Of a stretch of DNA of 64,000 bases, positions 1-21,886 are shown piece by piece (positions within the stretch are counted from its first letter, which is position 1; the number at the start of each line of letters is the position of its first letter). The translations under genes were made by a program, and so were the position numbers. Location: NCBI RefSeq assembly GCF_003046425.1, contig NZ_QAJG01000002.1, forward strand, positions 62,001 through 126,000, given 5' to 3'. This DNA comes from Leptospira borgpetersenii serovar Javanica (GTDB taxonomy: Bacteria > Spirochaetota > Leptospiria > Leptospirales > Leptospiraceae). The notes beneath the pieces were generated by a model that saw only the letters and a program-made list of their open reading frames with translations, did not search any database and was not told where the DNA came from.

Positions 1-999
<999 letters not shown>

Positions 1000-1322
1000 T
1001 ATTGAGCTAATTTTCGCGCCAACACCACTCCAGGCATAGAATCAAAAAGTTCTCCCATATAAATCATTGTATAAAAAATTGCGATCATTTGTGAGAAGTC
1101 GCTATGATTGATTTTTTAGCACCTTTTTTAGGATATAATCTTTGATAGAATTCCTTTATCTTTTCGCCATATTGACAATGGACAAGACTCCAAGCCACCT
1201 GAACGATCATTCTTCGAATCGAATGGCTTACGATCCTTCCGTATCGGACCGTGTCTCCTGGAGATATCTGGGAACCAATCCCGCGTAGTAAGCAGCTTGT
1301 TTAACCGAAGAGAATCGTTTAC
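1000..1322 (-). pseudogene. IS110-family transposase remnant (C-terminal part)
   Basis: Conceptual translation of the minus strand gives the typical C-terminal half of an IS110/IS116/IS902 transposase, split over three frames. First comes [11 protein letters not shown] near 1260-1290, then after a shift GDTVRYGRI and [10 protein letters not shown] followed by [18 protein letters not shown] (about 1115-1270), then after another shift [11 protein letters not shown] near 1040-1075. These match the helix-hairpin-helix and Arg-rich C-terminal region of the family, to which the Leptospira element IS1533 belongs. The N-terminal DEDD nuclease half and any start codon are absent. With at least two frameshifts and a stop this cannot be functional. 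The family call is firm; the exact element is not. Confidence 0.75.
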
Positions 1323-1340
1323 AATCATCCATTTAGATTT

Positions 1341-1990
1341 AGAGTCTATCCCAAAACTGGATACATTCAGAAAACGGAATGATATAAATATAAAATGGAC
1401 AAATATTCTTCAGAGGTTCCAGATGCACTTTGGAAAAAAACAGCACCATGAATCCCGAAAGATAAAACGAATCTCCAAGAAGGGCGTAATTGTGTTTTTG
1501 CAAGAATAGGAATCATCCATCAAATGAAAACAAGATGTCAGTGGCGTGTAATTCTCAATGAATTTGGATTTGGCCAAACTTGTCATAGAAAATTTCAAGA
1601 ATGGGAATGAGCAGGAGTATTTAAAAAGATCTACAGCACGTCTCAAAACCTGCGGAAGCGATCTTTAGAAAGCAGCACTTTAGCTTTCTGCTTTATCAGA
1701 AAGTTCAAGCTGGTAACTAAAGCGTCTCGTTTCCATTGGCGCTCGACGGGCCCTACAAATCCATTTTAAAATATTATAATATGCAGAATAAGATAGCACA
1801 GGACTGAGTCTCGGTGGATTCCGTAATTGTTAAAGCTCCCAAAGGGAAGTTTAATCGGGAAAACTCTACAGACTGTGCCGAATTAGGGGCTAAATAGCAT
1901 ATTCCTACAGATAGAAATGGAAGCCTACTGGCAATTACATTGAGCGGAGCCAATGCTCACGATAAACACACAATGTAAAAGATATGTTGG
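1341..1990 (+). pseudogene. IS5-family transposase remnant with left terminal repeat
   Basis: An ATG at 1395 opens a frame reading MDKYSSEVPDALWKK, then a stop, then NLQEG, CQWRVILNEFG and RKFQEWE, stop, AGVFKK to about 1640. This is the usual N-terminal DUF4096-like domain of IS5 transposases. After about 120 bases of foreign sequence the catalytic domain resumes in another frame at about 1814-1980 with VDSVIVKAPKGKFNRENSTD, a stop, then TDRNGSLLAITLSGANAHD. The 17 bases at 1341-1357 (AGAGTCTATCCCAAAAC) lie 38 bases before the ATG and match, with one change, the inverted repeats of a small element at 63912-63992, so they are probably the left end of this IS. Several stops and the insertion make it non-functional. 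Confidence 0.75.
1713..1747 (+). repeat. 35-bp dispersed repeat, copy 1
   Basis: These 35 bases (core AACTAAAGCGTCTCG ... ATTGGCGCTCGAC) recur at 19891-19925 with only two differences. Here the repeat is part of the roughly 120-base segment that interrupts the IS5 transposase remnant. In the second copy it lies within an inverted-repeat-bounded element. The near identity over a distance of 18 kb suggests dispersal as a mobile or repetitive unit rather than chance. Confidence 0.7.
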
Positions 1991-2085
1991 ATTCAATCCT
2001 ACTCATTCCTGCAAAAATAAGTATCCACAAGTAAGAAGAAAAAAGATGGTTATATGAAAAATGAAAAGAGATTCAAGAATTTATA

Positions 2086-2480
2086 GAGAAGAAGACAAAA
2101 GGGAATTCGTTTACTTGAGAAAAGCTACACATGTTATGGAATAACCAAAGAACTTGAAGTTAGTAAACAATCAGTAATGCGTTAGCTTGCTCAATATGAA
2201 AAGGAAGGAATAGAAGGAGTCAAATGGGATTGCATTCTTGGCAGACCGTATAAGTTAATGCTTGAACAAAAAAAAGAATTAAAAAGAATCATCTTGAAGA
2301 ACCCGATAAGTTATCCGCTCTCCAAATGAACTCTGGTCAACGTATCGTATATCAGAAATCATACAAAAAGAATTCGAAGTAACGTTTCATCAAGATTACG
2401 CAGGAACCCTCTTACACCAAGAGTATATCTGGCGTATGGTGTAGCCGGAAGAGAAAGGGCATGCCAATTTTTGTCTGGAG
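2086..2480 (+). pseudogene. IS630-family transposase remnant (N-terminal part)
   Basis: From about 2089 the plus strand reads [20 protein letters not shown] then SKQSVMR, stop, [13 protein letters not shown] and [20 protein letters not shown]. This is the helix-turn-helix and linker of IS630-type transposases. After a frameshift near 2325 it continues [18 protein letters not shown] and [12 protein letters not shown], the winged-helix part of the same family. The DDE catalytic domain is missing and there are at least two stops and one shift. It is a dead remnant lying between the IS5 remnant and the transporter gene. Confidence 0.65.
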
Positions 2481-2669
2481 AATCTTGGCCCATTGATTCA
2501 AAGAGCAAAATCTACTTTAGGAAAATTGAAATCAACTACGAATAGTTTTGAAAGTCATCGGAAGCAAATTGACATTTAGGCGCTTATTTTTATAAGGATG
2601 AGTAAAATAGAATCTACAATCGATTGTGGAAAAGATCCACCAAGCGGAGCTAAGGAGGTGTGGAGCAAA

Positions 2670-4064
2670 TTAAAAAAACGCAAAATAGCTGGACAAAACG
2701 ACAATCAAACCAAAAATCCCAATCGGCAAACCAGCACGAATCATATCCTTGATTTCAATCCCCCCGACCGAATATGCAATCGCATTTGGAGGAGTGCTTA
2801 CAGGGAGAGACATAGCCAGAGAAGCACTAAGAGCAATTCCTAAACATACTTCCAAAAGATACACATTCGATCCGGGAAAAAGTATCGCAGAAAACGGAAA
2901 CGCAAATGGAACCAGAAGATTTGTCGCAGCGGTGTTCGACATAAAAGTGCTCAACAAAAGAGTTAGAACACAAAGAAAGAATAATATACTTATTGCATAT
3001 TCTGGTTTAGCAATATGCTTTAGGATTCCCGAAAACCAGGGGCCCATTCCGCTCTGCTGAAAACCTACTCCGATACCGATTCCACCCGAGATTAGAATTA
3101 AAACGGACCAATCCAAGGAGTTTATATCTTTCTCGTTCAAAATTCCGAACATCGGAAATAAAATCAAAGGAAGAAGTGCAACAACTCCCGCTGGAATTCC
3201 GTGCAAATTTTCGGTAAACCAAAGGACAACTGTTCCCAAAAAAATCATCGAAGTAACTCGGAACGAAAAGGATTTCATTCCGCTTTCCGGTTCTTGAAAC
3301 TCCACCACTAAGTCCAAGGAATCCTTCTGCGGAAACAATTTCATAAGAAGTATCCAAGCAAATAAAATTAAAACGACGACAAGAGGAACCGCAAAAAACA
3401 TCCAAGTTCCGAAGGGAATGACAATACCTTGTTGCCTAAGAATTCCCATCGCTATGATATTCGGAGGAGATCCAATCGGGGTTCCCACTCCTCCTATGTT
3501 CGCCGCAAATGGAATTCCCAGTATCAATGCTTTTCGAAAGGGTTCCTTTTCCGGTAAAACCCGTAATAAGGGAAAAGAAAGGGCAATCATCATAGAAGTG
3601 GTCGCCGTATTGCTCATCCACATTGATATAAATCCGGTTGTGAACATAAAACCGAGAAGCACCTGATGACTCTTTACCCCGAATTTACGAATGATTCGAT
3701 TGGCAAAAAAACGATCCAAACCCGTCTTTACGCAAGCTTTTGCCAATACAAAACCGCCCAAGAACAGTATAATCGAAGAATCCGCCAAAGAAGAAAGAAA
3801 GACTGCAGCAGGCGGATTTTTATTTTGAGGAAATACAAAACCCGGAATGCCGATAGGATTCGCAAAAAAGATAATTTCCAAAAAAATCACGAGAATCGAA
3901 GTGGCGTATCCGGGAATCGGTTCGGCCACCCAAAAAACAGCGGCCAAAACGAAAATACAGATCATAATGGCAACGCTTAAAGGAAATTCAAAAATAACCT
4001 GAACGAAAAATAAAATTCCAATTAAAAGCAAAGTTCCAATAATTAAAATTAAGTCGCGCTTCAT
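2670..4064 (-). CDS. DASS/SLC13-family sodium-coupled anion transporter
   Basis: A 464-residue inner-membrane protein with about 11-12 hydrophobic segments. It belongs to the divalent anion:sodium symporter (DASS/SLC13) family, whose members import dicarboxylates, sulfate or phosphate with sodium. Both family signature SNT loops are present: SNTAT at 151-155, followed by GGVGTPIGSPPN at 191-202, and SNTAA at 377-381, followed by STPPNAIAYSVGG near 423. This internal two-fold repeat binds anion and sodium, so the protein looks functional. The substrate cannot be read from sequence. The ATG at 4064 lacks an obvious ribosome site. It lies 39 bases after the first glycosyltransferase gene but has no sugar role that I can infer, so it probably marks the end of the O-antigen locus. 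Confidence 0.85.
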   Translation of the reverse strand: MKRDLILIIGTLLLIGILFFVQVIFEFPLSVAIMICIFVLAAVFWVAEPIPGYATSILVIFLEIIFFANPIGIPGFVFPQNKNPPAAVFLSSLADSSIILFLGGFVLAKACVKTGLDRFFANRIIRKFGVKSHQVLLGFMFTTGFISMWMSNTATTSMMIALSFPLLRVLPEKEPFRKALILGIPFAANIGGVGTPIGSPPNIIAMGILRQQGIVIPFGTWMFFAVPLVVVLILFAWILLMKLFPQKDSLDLVVEFQEPESGMKSFSFRVTSMIFLGTVVLWFTENLHGIPAGVVALLPLILFPMFGILNEKDINSLDWSVLILISGGIGIGVGFQQSGMGPWFSGILKHIAKPEYAISILFFLCVLTLLLSTFMSNTAATNLLVPFAFPFSAILFPGSNVYLLEVCLGIALSASLAMSLPVSTPPNAIAYSVGGIEIKDMIRAGLPIGIFGLIVVLSSYFAFF

Positions 4065-4103
4065 TCGGGTGTTTAAAATATAAAAATAGAATTTTATAAT
4101 GTT

Positions 4104-4952
4104 CTAAATAATCTTCCAGCCGAATTTCATAAAAAATCGATACGCGGAAACAATAAAAAGTTTAATGTGCAAAAAACCTTTCTTGGAAGAGTTTCCGCCC
4201 TTGTGAAAAATTTGGATCTTAGGAAAATAATCCTTACGACTCAAACGCATCGAAAGGTCAAAATCCTCGAAATACAAAAAGAACCTCTCGTCAAATCCTC
4301 CGATTTGTTTTAAAGATTTCGTTCTTGCAAAAATAAAACAACCGCTAATCAAAGGTACGTCTTCCTGAGTTTGATTCCAATCCCTTTCCCTTAGGTCGTA
4401 TCGGTCTAAGTATTTTCGAAATATTTTTTTTAAAACATTCGGCGCAAAAGACCTCAAAAATAATACAAAAACTGTGGGATAAGATTTTACTAAGAATTGA
4501 ATATTATGTTTTCCATCAGAACCACTTTCCCAATCCCAAACGGATGGAACCACCGCATCGCAGCCTGGGTGTTCTTCCAGATAACGAACGCATAGATCCA
4601 ATGTTTCCGGAATCATTTTAATATCCGGATTGAGAACTAAGTGGAATTCGTTATTTGATTTCAAGATGGAGCGATTGTTGGCCACCCCGTATCCAGGATT
4701 TTCAGGAAAATGAAAATACTGAAATTTAACTCGATCTTTAAACGAAAACTCATTTTCTAAATCGTTTACTATATTTTTTATTTCTTCTCCGTATCCCGGA
4801 GTATTATCCAATACTTCGATTTTATATAGAATCGTTTTCGAAACATTAGAAATTTGATATATGATCGAATTCAGAAGAGACGAAAGCGATTCTTTAAAAA
4901 TTAGTGCATTCTGCTTATATAATACAATTGAAATGGTAACTCCAAATTCCAA
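4104..4952 (-). CDS. Family 2 glycosyltransferase (rhamnosyltransferase-like)
   Basis: A 282-residue GT-A fold glycosyltransferase, most like the rhamnosyltransferase group of GT2. The N-terminus carries the nucleotide-binding strand (TISIVLYKQN), the motif ENPGYGVANN near 84-93, and the metal-binding motif NPD at 108-110 (LNPDIKM). Further on, GGFDERFFLYFEDFDLSMR provides the conserved ED pair expected near the catalytic base. The start is TTG, supported by a strong GAGGA ribosome site seven bases upstream. It should add a sugar, plausibly rhamnose given the nearby rml genes, to the lipid-linked O-unit on the cytoplasmic face. Donor and linkage are inference. Confidence 0.85.
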   Translation of the reverse strand: MEFGVTISIVLYKQNALIFKESLSSLLNSIIYQISNVSKTILYKIEVLDNTPGYGEEIKNIVNDLENEFSFKDRVKFQYFHFPENPGYGVANNRSILKSNNEFHLVLNPDIKMIPETLDLCVRYLEEHPGCDAVVPSVWDWESGSDGKHNIQFLVKSYPTVFVLFLRSFAPNVLKKIFRKYLDRYDLRERDWNQTQEDVPLISGCFIFARTKSLKQIGGFDERFFLYFEDFDLSMRLSRKDYFPKIQIFHKGGNSSKKGFLHIKLFIVSAYRFFMKFGWKII

Positions 4953-4989
4953 AACTCAGTCCTCAAGTAAATTTTATCAGTTTAATATT

Positions 4990-5100
4990 TTAGAAATGTG
5001 GGAACCCACGCAATTTCCGGGTTTGACAGTTGAACTTAGAAATGTAAGAACTCATACTTTTAGAGAATTCTTTCTCATTTTATTTTCAATTCTCTAAAAA
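4990..5100. repeat. Degenerate repeat plus AT-rich hairpin between two GT genes
   Basis: Two imperfect copies of a short motif (ATGTGGGAACCCAC near 4995 and ATGTAAGAACTCATAC near 5042) are followed by a perfect 12-bp inverted repeat. TTTTAGAGAATT at 5058-5069 pairs with AATTCTCTAAAA at 5088-5099, with an 18-base loop. The hairpin lies downstream of the 5133-6044 gene and could weaken read-through, but no clear T-tract follows it on the minus strand. The ribosome site of the 4952 gene lies just beyond. Confidence 0.5.
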
Positions 5101-5132
5101 TTCACAAATAAGTATTTGAATTTAGATTTGAT

Positions 5133-6044
5133 CTAGGTTGTAGAAAAAGTTTTACCGACAATATGTTTGTAAAAAGAAGATTCTCTTCCGGTAATTCCAT
5201 CACGAATCCCGCAAAGAATATGAAGATACGTTTGATATTTAGAATCAGAAAAAATAGGCAAGATCAAAAATCGAAAGAATGTTTTCAGAACAACTTCCAG
5301 TTTAAAGCAAAACGGAATATGTGACATTTTACAAATATACACTCCATTCCTAAAAAGGAAATACCACCTAAAGGGAGAATGAATTGCAACTTTAAAAATT
5401 CCGAATATACTCCTGGAATCAGTTCCTATAGAATGTTTCATTTTCACATCGGAAACGATTTTATGAATGTAACCTTTATTATTGGCCCGAAAACACCACT
5501 CGTAATCCAAATAATCTATAAAGAAATCCTGATATAACAAACCTACCTCTTTTAAAACTTCCAATGAATAAAAACTTCCAGAAGTTATTAGAAACTTTGC
5601 AGTTAAAATTCCAGTTTGGTTTTTAGGAATTCCATAAATATTACGATTCTTGATTGTATCAAAAATATTAGGGCCGAAAGATGCGACTTTCTCGTTCCGG
5701 GACTTTTGTGTCCCATACTCTCTGACTTTTTGCAGAAAAGTTCGGATCGCCGACGTTTCCAAAAAACTATCTTGATCAAATAACCAAACATGTGTATATC
5801 GATTCGTTTGTGCGTATTCGATTCCTCGATTTAAAGCAAATCCCAAACCTAGATTGGATTCGCTTTCCACAAGAAAGTTCTGTTTTCCAATCTTGGAACG
5901 GATTAAAGATACGTTTTTAGATCGGTTATCTACGATCAAAACTGGAATTGAATTTGAATTCAGATTTTGAACGTTTTTGTAAGTTAAAGTTATATCAGGA
6001 TTAAAAGTAACAATAACAGCTAATGGAGAAAAATTTTCTGGCAT
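5133..6044 (-). CDS. Family 2 glycosyltransferase, probable rhamnosyltransferase
   Basis: A 303-residue GT2 enzyme closest in pattern to the RfbF-type rhamnosyltransferase family. It shows the N-terminal strand AVIVTFNPD (residues 9-17), LIVDNRS near 37-42, SNLGLGFALNRG near 63-74 and the metal-binding motif LFDQDS at 88-93. The acceptor side has FFIDYLDYEWCFRANNKG, the usual signature of this group. A hydrophobic C-terminal segment suggests membrane association. It starts with ATG four bases after the stop of the 6049-7023 gene, so the two are co-translated. The role is addition of rhamnose or a related sugar to the O-unit; the donor is inferred from family and from the neighbouring rml genes. 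Confidence 0.85.
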   Translation of the reverse strand: MPENFSPLAVIVTFNPDITLTYKNVQNLNSNSIPVLIVDNRSKNVSLIRSKIGKQNFLVESESNLGLGFALNRGIEYAQTNRYTHVWLFDQDSFLETSAIRTFLQKVREYGTQKSRNEKVASFGPNIFDTIKNRNIYGIPKNQTGILTAKFLITSGSFYSLEVLKEVGLLYQDFFIDYLDYEWCFRANNKGYIHKIVSDVKMKHSIGTDSRSIFGIFKVAIHSPFRWYFLFRNGVYICKMSHIPFCFKLEVVLKTFFRFLILPIFSDSKYQTYLHILCGIRDGITGRESSFYKHIVGKTFSTT

Positions 6045-6048
6045 ATTC

Positions 6049-7023
<975 letters not shown>

Positions 7024-7935
7024 TCATTAAAATGAAACCGCCTTTCAAAATCACGGTTCAAAAACTCATCCACCCGGAACTATATACTAAACTAAAATAT
7101 CCGACCCAATAGTTTACATTTCAAGAGCGTGAAGTTCAGCGAAAGAAAGCTTGGGCAAATCCAGCCTTTTGTACCGCACTTTCAGCTTCGATCGATAAAT
7201 TGAGGGTTCGGTTGAAAACAAAATCCTCTTCTGAATTCAATTTGTTATAAAACGCAATCCGTCGAGCGATCTGGAGAACTCAGCGAATGCCACTCCAAGA
7301 ATCGACATTCAGGGATGAGACAGCTTGAACTTCCCTACACCTCAATCGCGTTCACATTGGGTTATAACGAACCTACGTTAAACGGTACTTCACCACAACA
7401 TGTACTGGTACTCAACTTTATAGGAATGATTGATATCAATCCTTAGGAAATTGAGACCTTAGATTTTAAGGCAAATCACGATATTTTAGAACAGAAACTT
7501 CCAGGAGAGTTAAGAACACGAAACGTCTATAAGTCATCGATATGACACAATCCATGGGAACTACTACTTTTTATATTGAATTTACTAAGATGACTATAAT
7601 TGATTTTTTTCAGGTTTTAGGACAGATTTTTTATCTCAACAGGAATTTTCGATAAATTCAAACTGCGTTAGTAAGATTCAGCGATTCTATAAAAATCTAC
7701 ATTCAGTTGAATTCAATTTTTGAACATACCGAATAATACAAATCGTTCAGAATGAAACTATCCTTAAGCGCTGCCAAAGTTAGACATTGTTATGAAGGAA
7801 AATATTAATATTATATCAATACCCTAGATTCAAAAGGTAAACACTTATTATACGATCAGACAATAACCAAAAAATGATATACTGATAGTAAAATCAAAAA
7901 ACAAATAGTTTGAAAATGTAAAACCTCTATGGAAT
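7024..7935. other. 912-base gap with decayed gene fragments
   Basis: This gap separates rmlA from the downstream glycosyltransferases and has no intact gene. Around 7266-7445 the plus strand shows an AraC-type regulator tail (see separate entry). Other parts, such as 7130-7190, resemble sequence at 19940-19990 (AAGTTTGGGTGAATC against AAGCTTGGGCAAATC) and so belong to the dispersed decayed repeats. No convincing promoter or terminator was seen. Confidence 0.5.
7266..7445 (+). pseudogene. Possible AraC-family regulator C-terminal remnant
   Basis: The plus-strand frame from 7266 reads ERSGELSECHSKNRH, then MRQLELPYTSIAFTLGYNEP and GTSPQHV before a stop at about 7445. The part SIAFTLGYNEPT ... 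SPQ resembles the second helix-turn-helix of AraC regulators (consensus IA..LGFSE ... SP..YR), and the earlier part recalls the first. Internal deletions remove several helices, and there is no start codon or sensor domain. It is at best a fragment, and the match is short. Confidence 0.35.
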
Positions 7936-13415
<5,480 letters not shown>

Positions 13416-14135
13416 TCAAACCTCTTCAACACTGCAATACGATATAGATCAACAAAATGCTTTTAAGCCCAAAGCGATTTCGTTCTTTGAACATCACATT
13501 TGATACATTTCAAATAAGTAAGGATCAATTCGAATCCTAATAAAGTTTTTAACTGAATTTGTTTTCGAATAATTTTACGTGAGTTCGGCGCAAGAAAACA
13601 GGAGCATGATTTAAATACCGAGACTTCCACAAAATCAGAATTGCTTATTACTGCATTATCCCGATTATCGTTAATTGGTGTAAGAACCTGTCGAGACTGC
13701 ATTGTGAAAAATTCTCTAAAACAAGTAAAGAAACGTAATTTACGGTAACGGACTGCTCTTAAAATGATTAGAAGTTCGTTTCAAAATCTGAAGAAAAACC
13801 TACTCGCAATAAAAACGCCGGGTTCCTATAGATTACGTCCTTTTGAGGATTTATGGACTTCATTGCTGGAGTGCTTTGCGATGAACTCCGACATTTTATT
13901 TTTATAGAAAAATGAACATATGAAAGAAACACTAAATTTACGTTATTTTAGCTTTGCTACAGTTAAAAATGTAAGAGCTACTTTTTTAGGGAACCTCTAT
14001 AGAATGAATTTTTCATTGATGACGGCTCCCAAAGCTACGGAAATTCGATTTCAAAATCGCTCTTTTAAGATTTTTTTAAGGTCTTTCTGCCGTTTACAGT
14101 TAAACGAAATCTCAAGCCTTACATTTAATTTTGAA
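13416..14135. other. 720-base gap with decayed repeats
   Basis: No credible gene; the short open frames here do not resemble any family. It contains an element end (TTTACGTGAGTTCGG, 13574-13588) shared with 19780 and 21381. Near 13780 is TTTCAAAATCTGAAGAAAAA, related to the inverted-repeat end at 21449. The gap therefore seems to be the residue of one or more small mobile elements, and it separates two glycosyltransferase genes. Confidence 0.5.
13574..13600 (+). repeat. Element end related to the 19780-20162 inverted repeat
   Basis: The sequence TTTACGTGAGTTCGG, followed by CGCAAGAAAAC, matches the terminal repeat TTAACGTGAGTTCG of the 383-bp element at 19780-20162 and the copy at 21381. Only one end is recognisable, and no partner in opposite orientation was found nearby, so it is probably a truncated copy. 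Confidence 0.5.
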
Positions 14136-16318
<2,183 letters not shown>

Positions 16319-16601
16319 TTATCGAAATATCTTTTTGAAACCATCTCATACGATAAAGTTGTTGAAAAGTTCGGCTTAACAAAACTGCTTCAATCGACCA
16401 TTTCCATGAAACAGAAACAAATGAAAATTAATTTTTCAACAACTTTACTATTAGTTATTTTTTCCCTTTTATATTAAGATCCTCTGGATTGATCACAATA
16501 CTCTAAATTATTTTCCTCTTTTGTTTCTAAAAAAGTATTCCTCAAAAAGGAATCGATTTTTATTTTGTAGTAGATACTCTTGATTTTATTCAAATCTTTT
16601 T

Positions 16602-17689
<1,088 letters not shown>

Positions 17690-17693
<4 letters not shown>

Positions 17694-18121
17694 ATCGAAT
17701 TTTTCTCCGCCAAACGGATAAAATCAGAATAATTTCTTATGTAGTCGTCTTCTCTATAATAATCGGAAGCAGCAACAAGAAGAACACAACCAGAAGAAAA
17801 ATTTTCCATAGTATGCCAAAGCATCCTTCCCAAAAGCACCCCAACATTATCCTTATTCATCAATATTTCCTGCCTTGTCCTCCCATCATCCAATTTTAAT
17901 GTAAAACTTCCGTTAATGCAAAAGATCACCTGTTCAATTTCTTTATGAGCGTGTTGTCCTCTAACACTCACAGAATTTTCTAAATTGTTAATATAATAAA
18001 CTCGTTTTATTTCGAAAGGCACATCTCTCATGCTCTCTAATATGATCAAATTTCCGTCTCTATCGTCTCTGACTTTTTTTAGATTTATATAACTTGAATT
18101 TTTAACTATAATTTCATCCAT
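17690..18121 (-). CDS. dTDP-4-keto-6-deoxyhexose 3,4-ketoisomerase, FdtA/QdtA-like
   Basis: A single-domain cupin of about 143 residues. The motif [11 protein letters not shown] (metal/His cluster), then [11 protein letters not shown] and the C-terminal [14 protein letters not shown] are the signature of the WxcM-like FdtA/QdtA/TylM3 ketoisomerases that move the keto group of dTDP-4-keto-6-deoxyglucose from C4 to C3. The frame extends to a GTG at 18142, but the ATG at 18121 (MDEIIVK) begins where family members begin; the ribosome site is weak for either. It overlaps the aminotransferase by four bases. Substrate supply comes from RmlA/RmlB at 7936-9870. Confidence 0.85.
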
Positions 18122-18142
18122 AAAAATCATCCAAACACACAC

Positions 18143-18748
18143 TACCGCAATGATACCTTTTTAAATTTCACACCAACTGAATTGATGAACCGCATACGAT
18201 GATCTATACCAAAATAAGGTCTAATTCAATGTAATACGAGCATTTAATTCTAAGGCACATAGACACAAACCTCAAAATCTTAAAAGATATACAAACTACT
18301 ATATAACTGTAACATTATACGAAACCGCTCCAGAACATTTATATCATGGCAACTTCAATATTACGTTAGAAATTATCTCAAGAATATCTTCAAATGACCG
18401 AAATCAACATTTTAAGTGAAGATTAGGCATCCCAAAACCTTTTGAAAATCGTTTTAATCATTCGACAAATTCGCAACACACGTTGAAACTCTGTAGATAC
18501 GTTCCTTTGCGGAATTTACAAGCTTTCAAACAGATTTTTTTTGTTCAATTTTTATAGAAGTCCCAAATTTTTACTCAGAACTGTATAAAAGAGTACTTAA
18601 TATTTTACACTAAAACAGGGCTTTGGAACTTAAATTTACGGTTTTATATCTTATAGAGATCAGTAAGACAAACTCCAAGTAATTCTTGAAGTAGCTCTAC
18701 AAGTTTATTGATTACAATTGATTTTTAAAATTTAAAATAGGTTTCGAA
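18143..18748. other. 600-base gap, nothing recognised
   Basis: AT-rich DNA without a defensible gene. The only notable feature is a stretch around 18535-18580 (TTTATAGAAGTCCCAAATTTT) reminiscent of the dispersed GGAGTCCCACAA motifs seen at 26090 and 50315. The promoter for the fdtA/fdtB-like pair should lie near 18130-18250, but I cannot point to it. Confidence 0.35.
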
Positions 18749-19762
<1,014 letters not shown>

Positions 19763-19779
19763 TGTCGGATTTTTTTCAA

Positions 19780-20162
<383 letters not shown>

Positions 20163-20318
20163 TTATATAGATAATCATAAATTCAGCAAAATCTGCCTAT
20201 AGAAATTATCTCAAAAAGATTTTTACCTTTTGTATGTTGAGTTACCGACGACAGATAGAAAATTTTTGAGTATATTCTATATGAGTGTAAATCGTATCGA
20301 TCGATCTCTTCGAATTTT

Positions 20319-20419
20319 GAGCCTATTTCAAAATCCTAAAAGAAATTAGCCTCCATCTTGGAACAAGTTTGTAGCAAACAATATAGGAGCATACGTTTTA
20401 AGATCTTGAAATAGACGCC
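20319..20419. repeat. 101-bp degenerate inverted-repeat element
   Basis: GAGCCTATTTCAAAATCCTAA at 20319 is mirrored, with about five mismatches in 22, by TTAAGATCTTGAAATAGACGCC ending at 20419. The ends resemble those of the 157-bp element at 21449-21605 (AGAGCCGATCTCAAAACCT). It abuts the stop codon of the methyltransferase gene at 20420 and probably is an older relative of that element; it could also form a hairpin in the transcript. Confidence 0.5.
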
Positions 20420-21307
<888 letters not shown>

Positions 21308-21380
21308 TTCCTTATCTTCAGCAATAATTCACTTTTTAAAAAAATTAAATTTTCCATATTCGAACTTTAAACTTTAATAA

Positions 21381-21448
21381 TTAACGTGAGTTGGGTGTAA
21401 CAAATACGAAAGTGATTATCATGCTGCGATCCGTAGGAGCAGTATTTT
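21381..21448 (+). repeat. Second copy of the 383-bp element's terminal region
   Basis: The plus strand from 21381 (TTAACGTGAGTTGGG, then AACAAATACGAAAGTG and TGCTGCGATCCGTAGGAGC) matches the reverse complement of the right end of the 19780-20162 element, allowing scattered substitutions. The opposite end was not found, so this copy is truncated, possibly by the insertion at 21449. Confidence 0.6.
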
Positions 21449-21605
21449 AGAGCCGATCTCAAAACCTGAAGAAAAATATCTCTAAACGATCCGGCAAGTT
21501 TTTAAAAAACGTGAAAGTTCCCACAGAAACCGTCGTATTGAAGGTTTTTCCTGTCGTTTAAGATTGTAATAGCTCCTACATTCCTAAGGTTTTGAGACCG
21601 GCTCT
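21449..21605. mobile_element. 157-bp inverted-repeat element (MITE-like)
   Basis: AGAGCCGATCTCAAAACCT at 21449-21467 and AGGTTTTGAGACCGGCTCT at 21587-21605 form a 19-bp terminal inverted repeat with a single mismatch. The interior has no open frame. The ends resemble those of IS5-family elements in general (GAG-CTGT-TCAAAA), and a transposase remnant of that family is present at 1395-1980, so mobilisation by such an enzyme is a reasonable inference. Related ends are seen at 20319 and 13780. Confidence 0.65.
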
Positions 21606-21886
21606 TAGTCTCGGCAAATCCAACCTTTGATAGAAATATCATAGTGAATTTTTCATAAAGCAAAGGAGTTCTCGCAAATTACTTTCCTTTGACTATTAAT
21701 TGGCTCTTGAATGTGCTTTATTCTTGTCAAACTCCCGTAAGGGCTTTCTACATTCTGAGACTTTGGGATAAACTCTATTATAGATATTACTTCTATAAAC
21801 ATACAAAACCAATTTGTAACAAAAGACAATGAAAAAGCATTTTTTAGGAAACAACTTAAATTTTGGACAAACCAGGATTGTAATAT

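Larger units (their letters stand above)
21308..21886. other. 580-base gap occupied by small repeat elements
   Basis: No intact gene. It contains an element end from 21381 and the 157-bp inverted-repeat element at 21449-21605 (separate entries). The remainder to 21886 is AT-rich without recognisable content. Confidence 0.5.

Noticed and set aside
2749..3060. Open frame of 103 codons on the plus strand
   Set aside because: It lies entirely inside the minus-strand transporter gene, whose protein has clear family motifs; the plus-strand translation resembles nothing.
3007..3405. 132-codon minus-strand frame
   Set aside because: It is another frame of the same transporter gene and has no membrane-protein or family pattern.
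13463..13702. 79-codon minus-strand frame in a gap
   Set aside because: It includes the repeated element end at 13574, has no recognisable domain and no ribosome site; it is probably chance.
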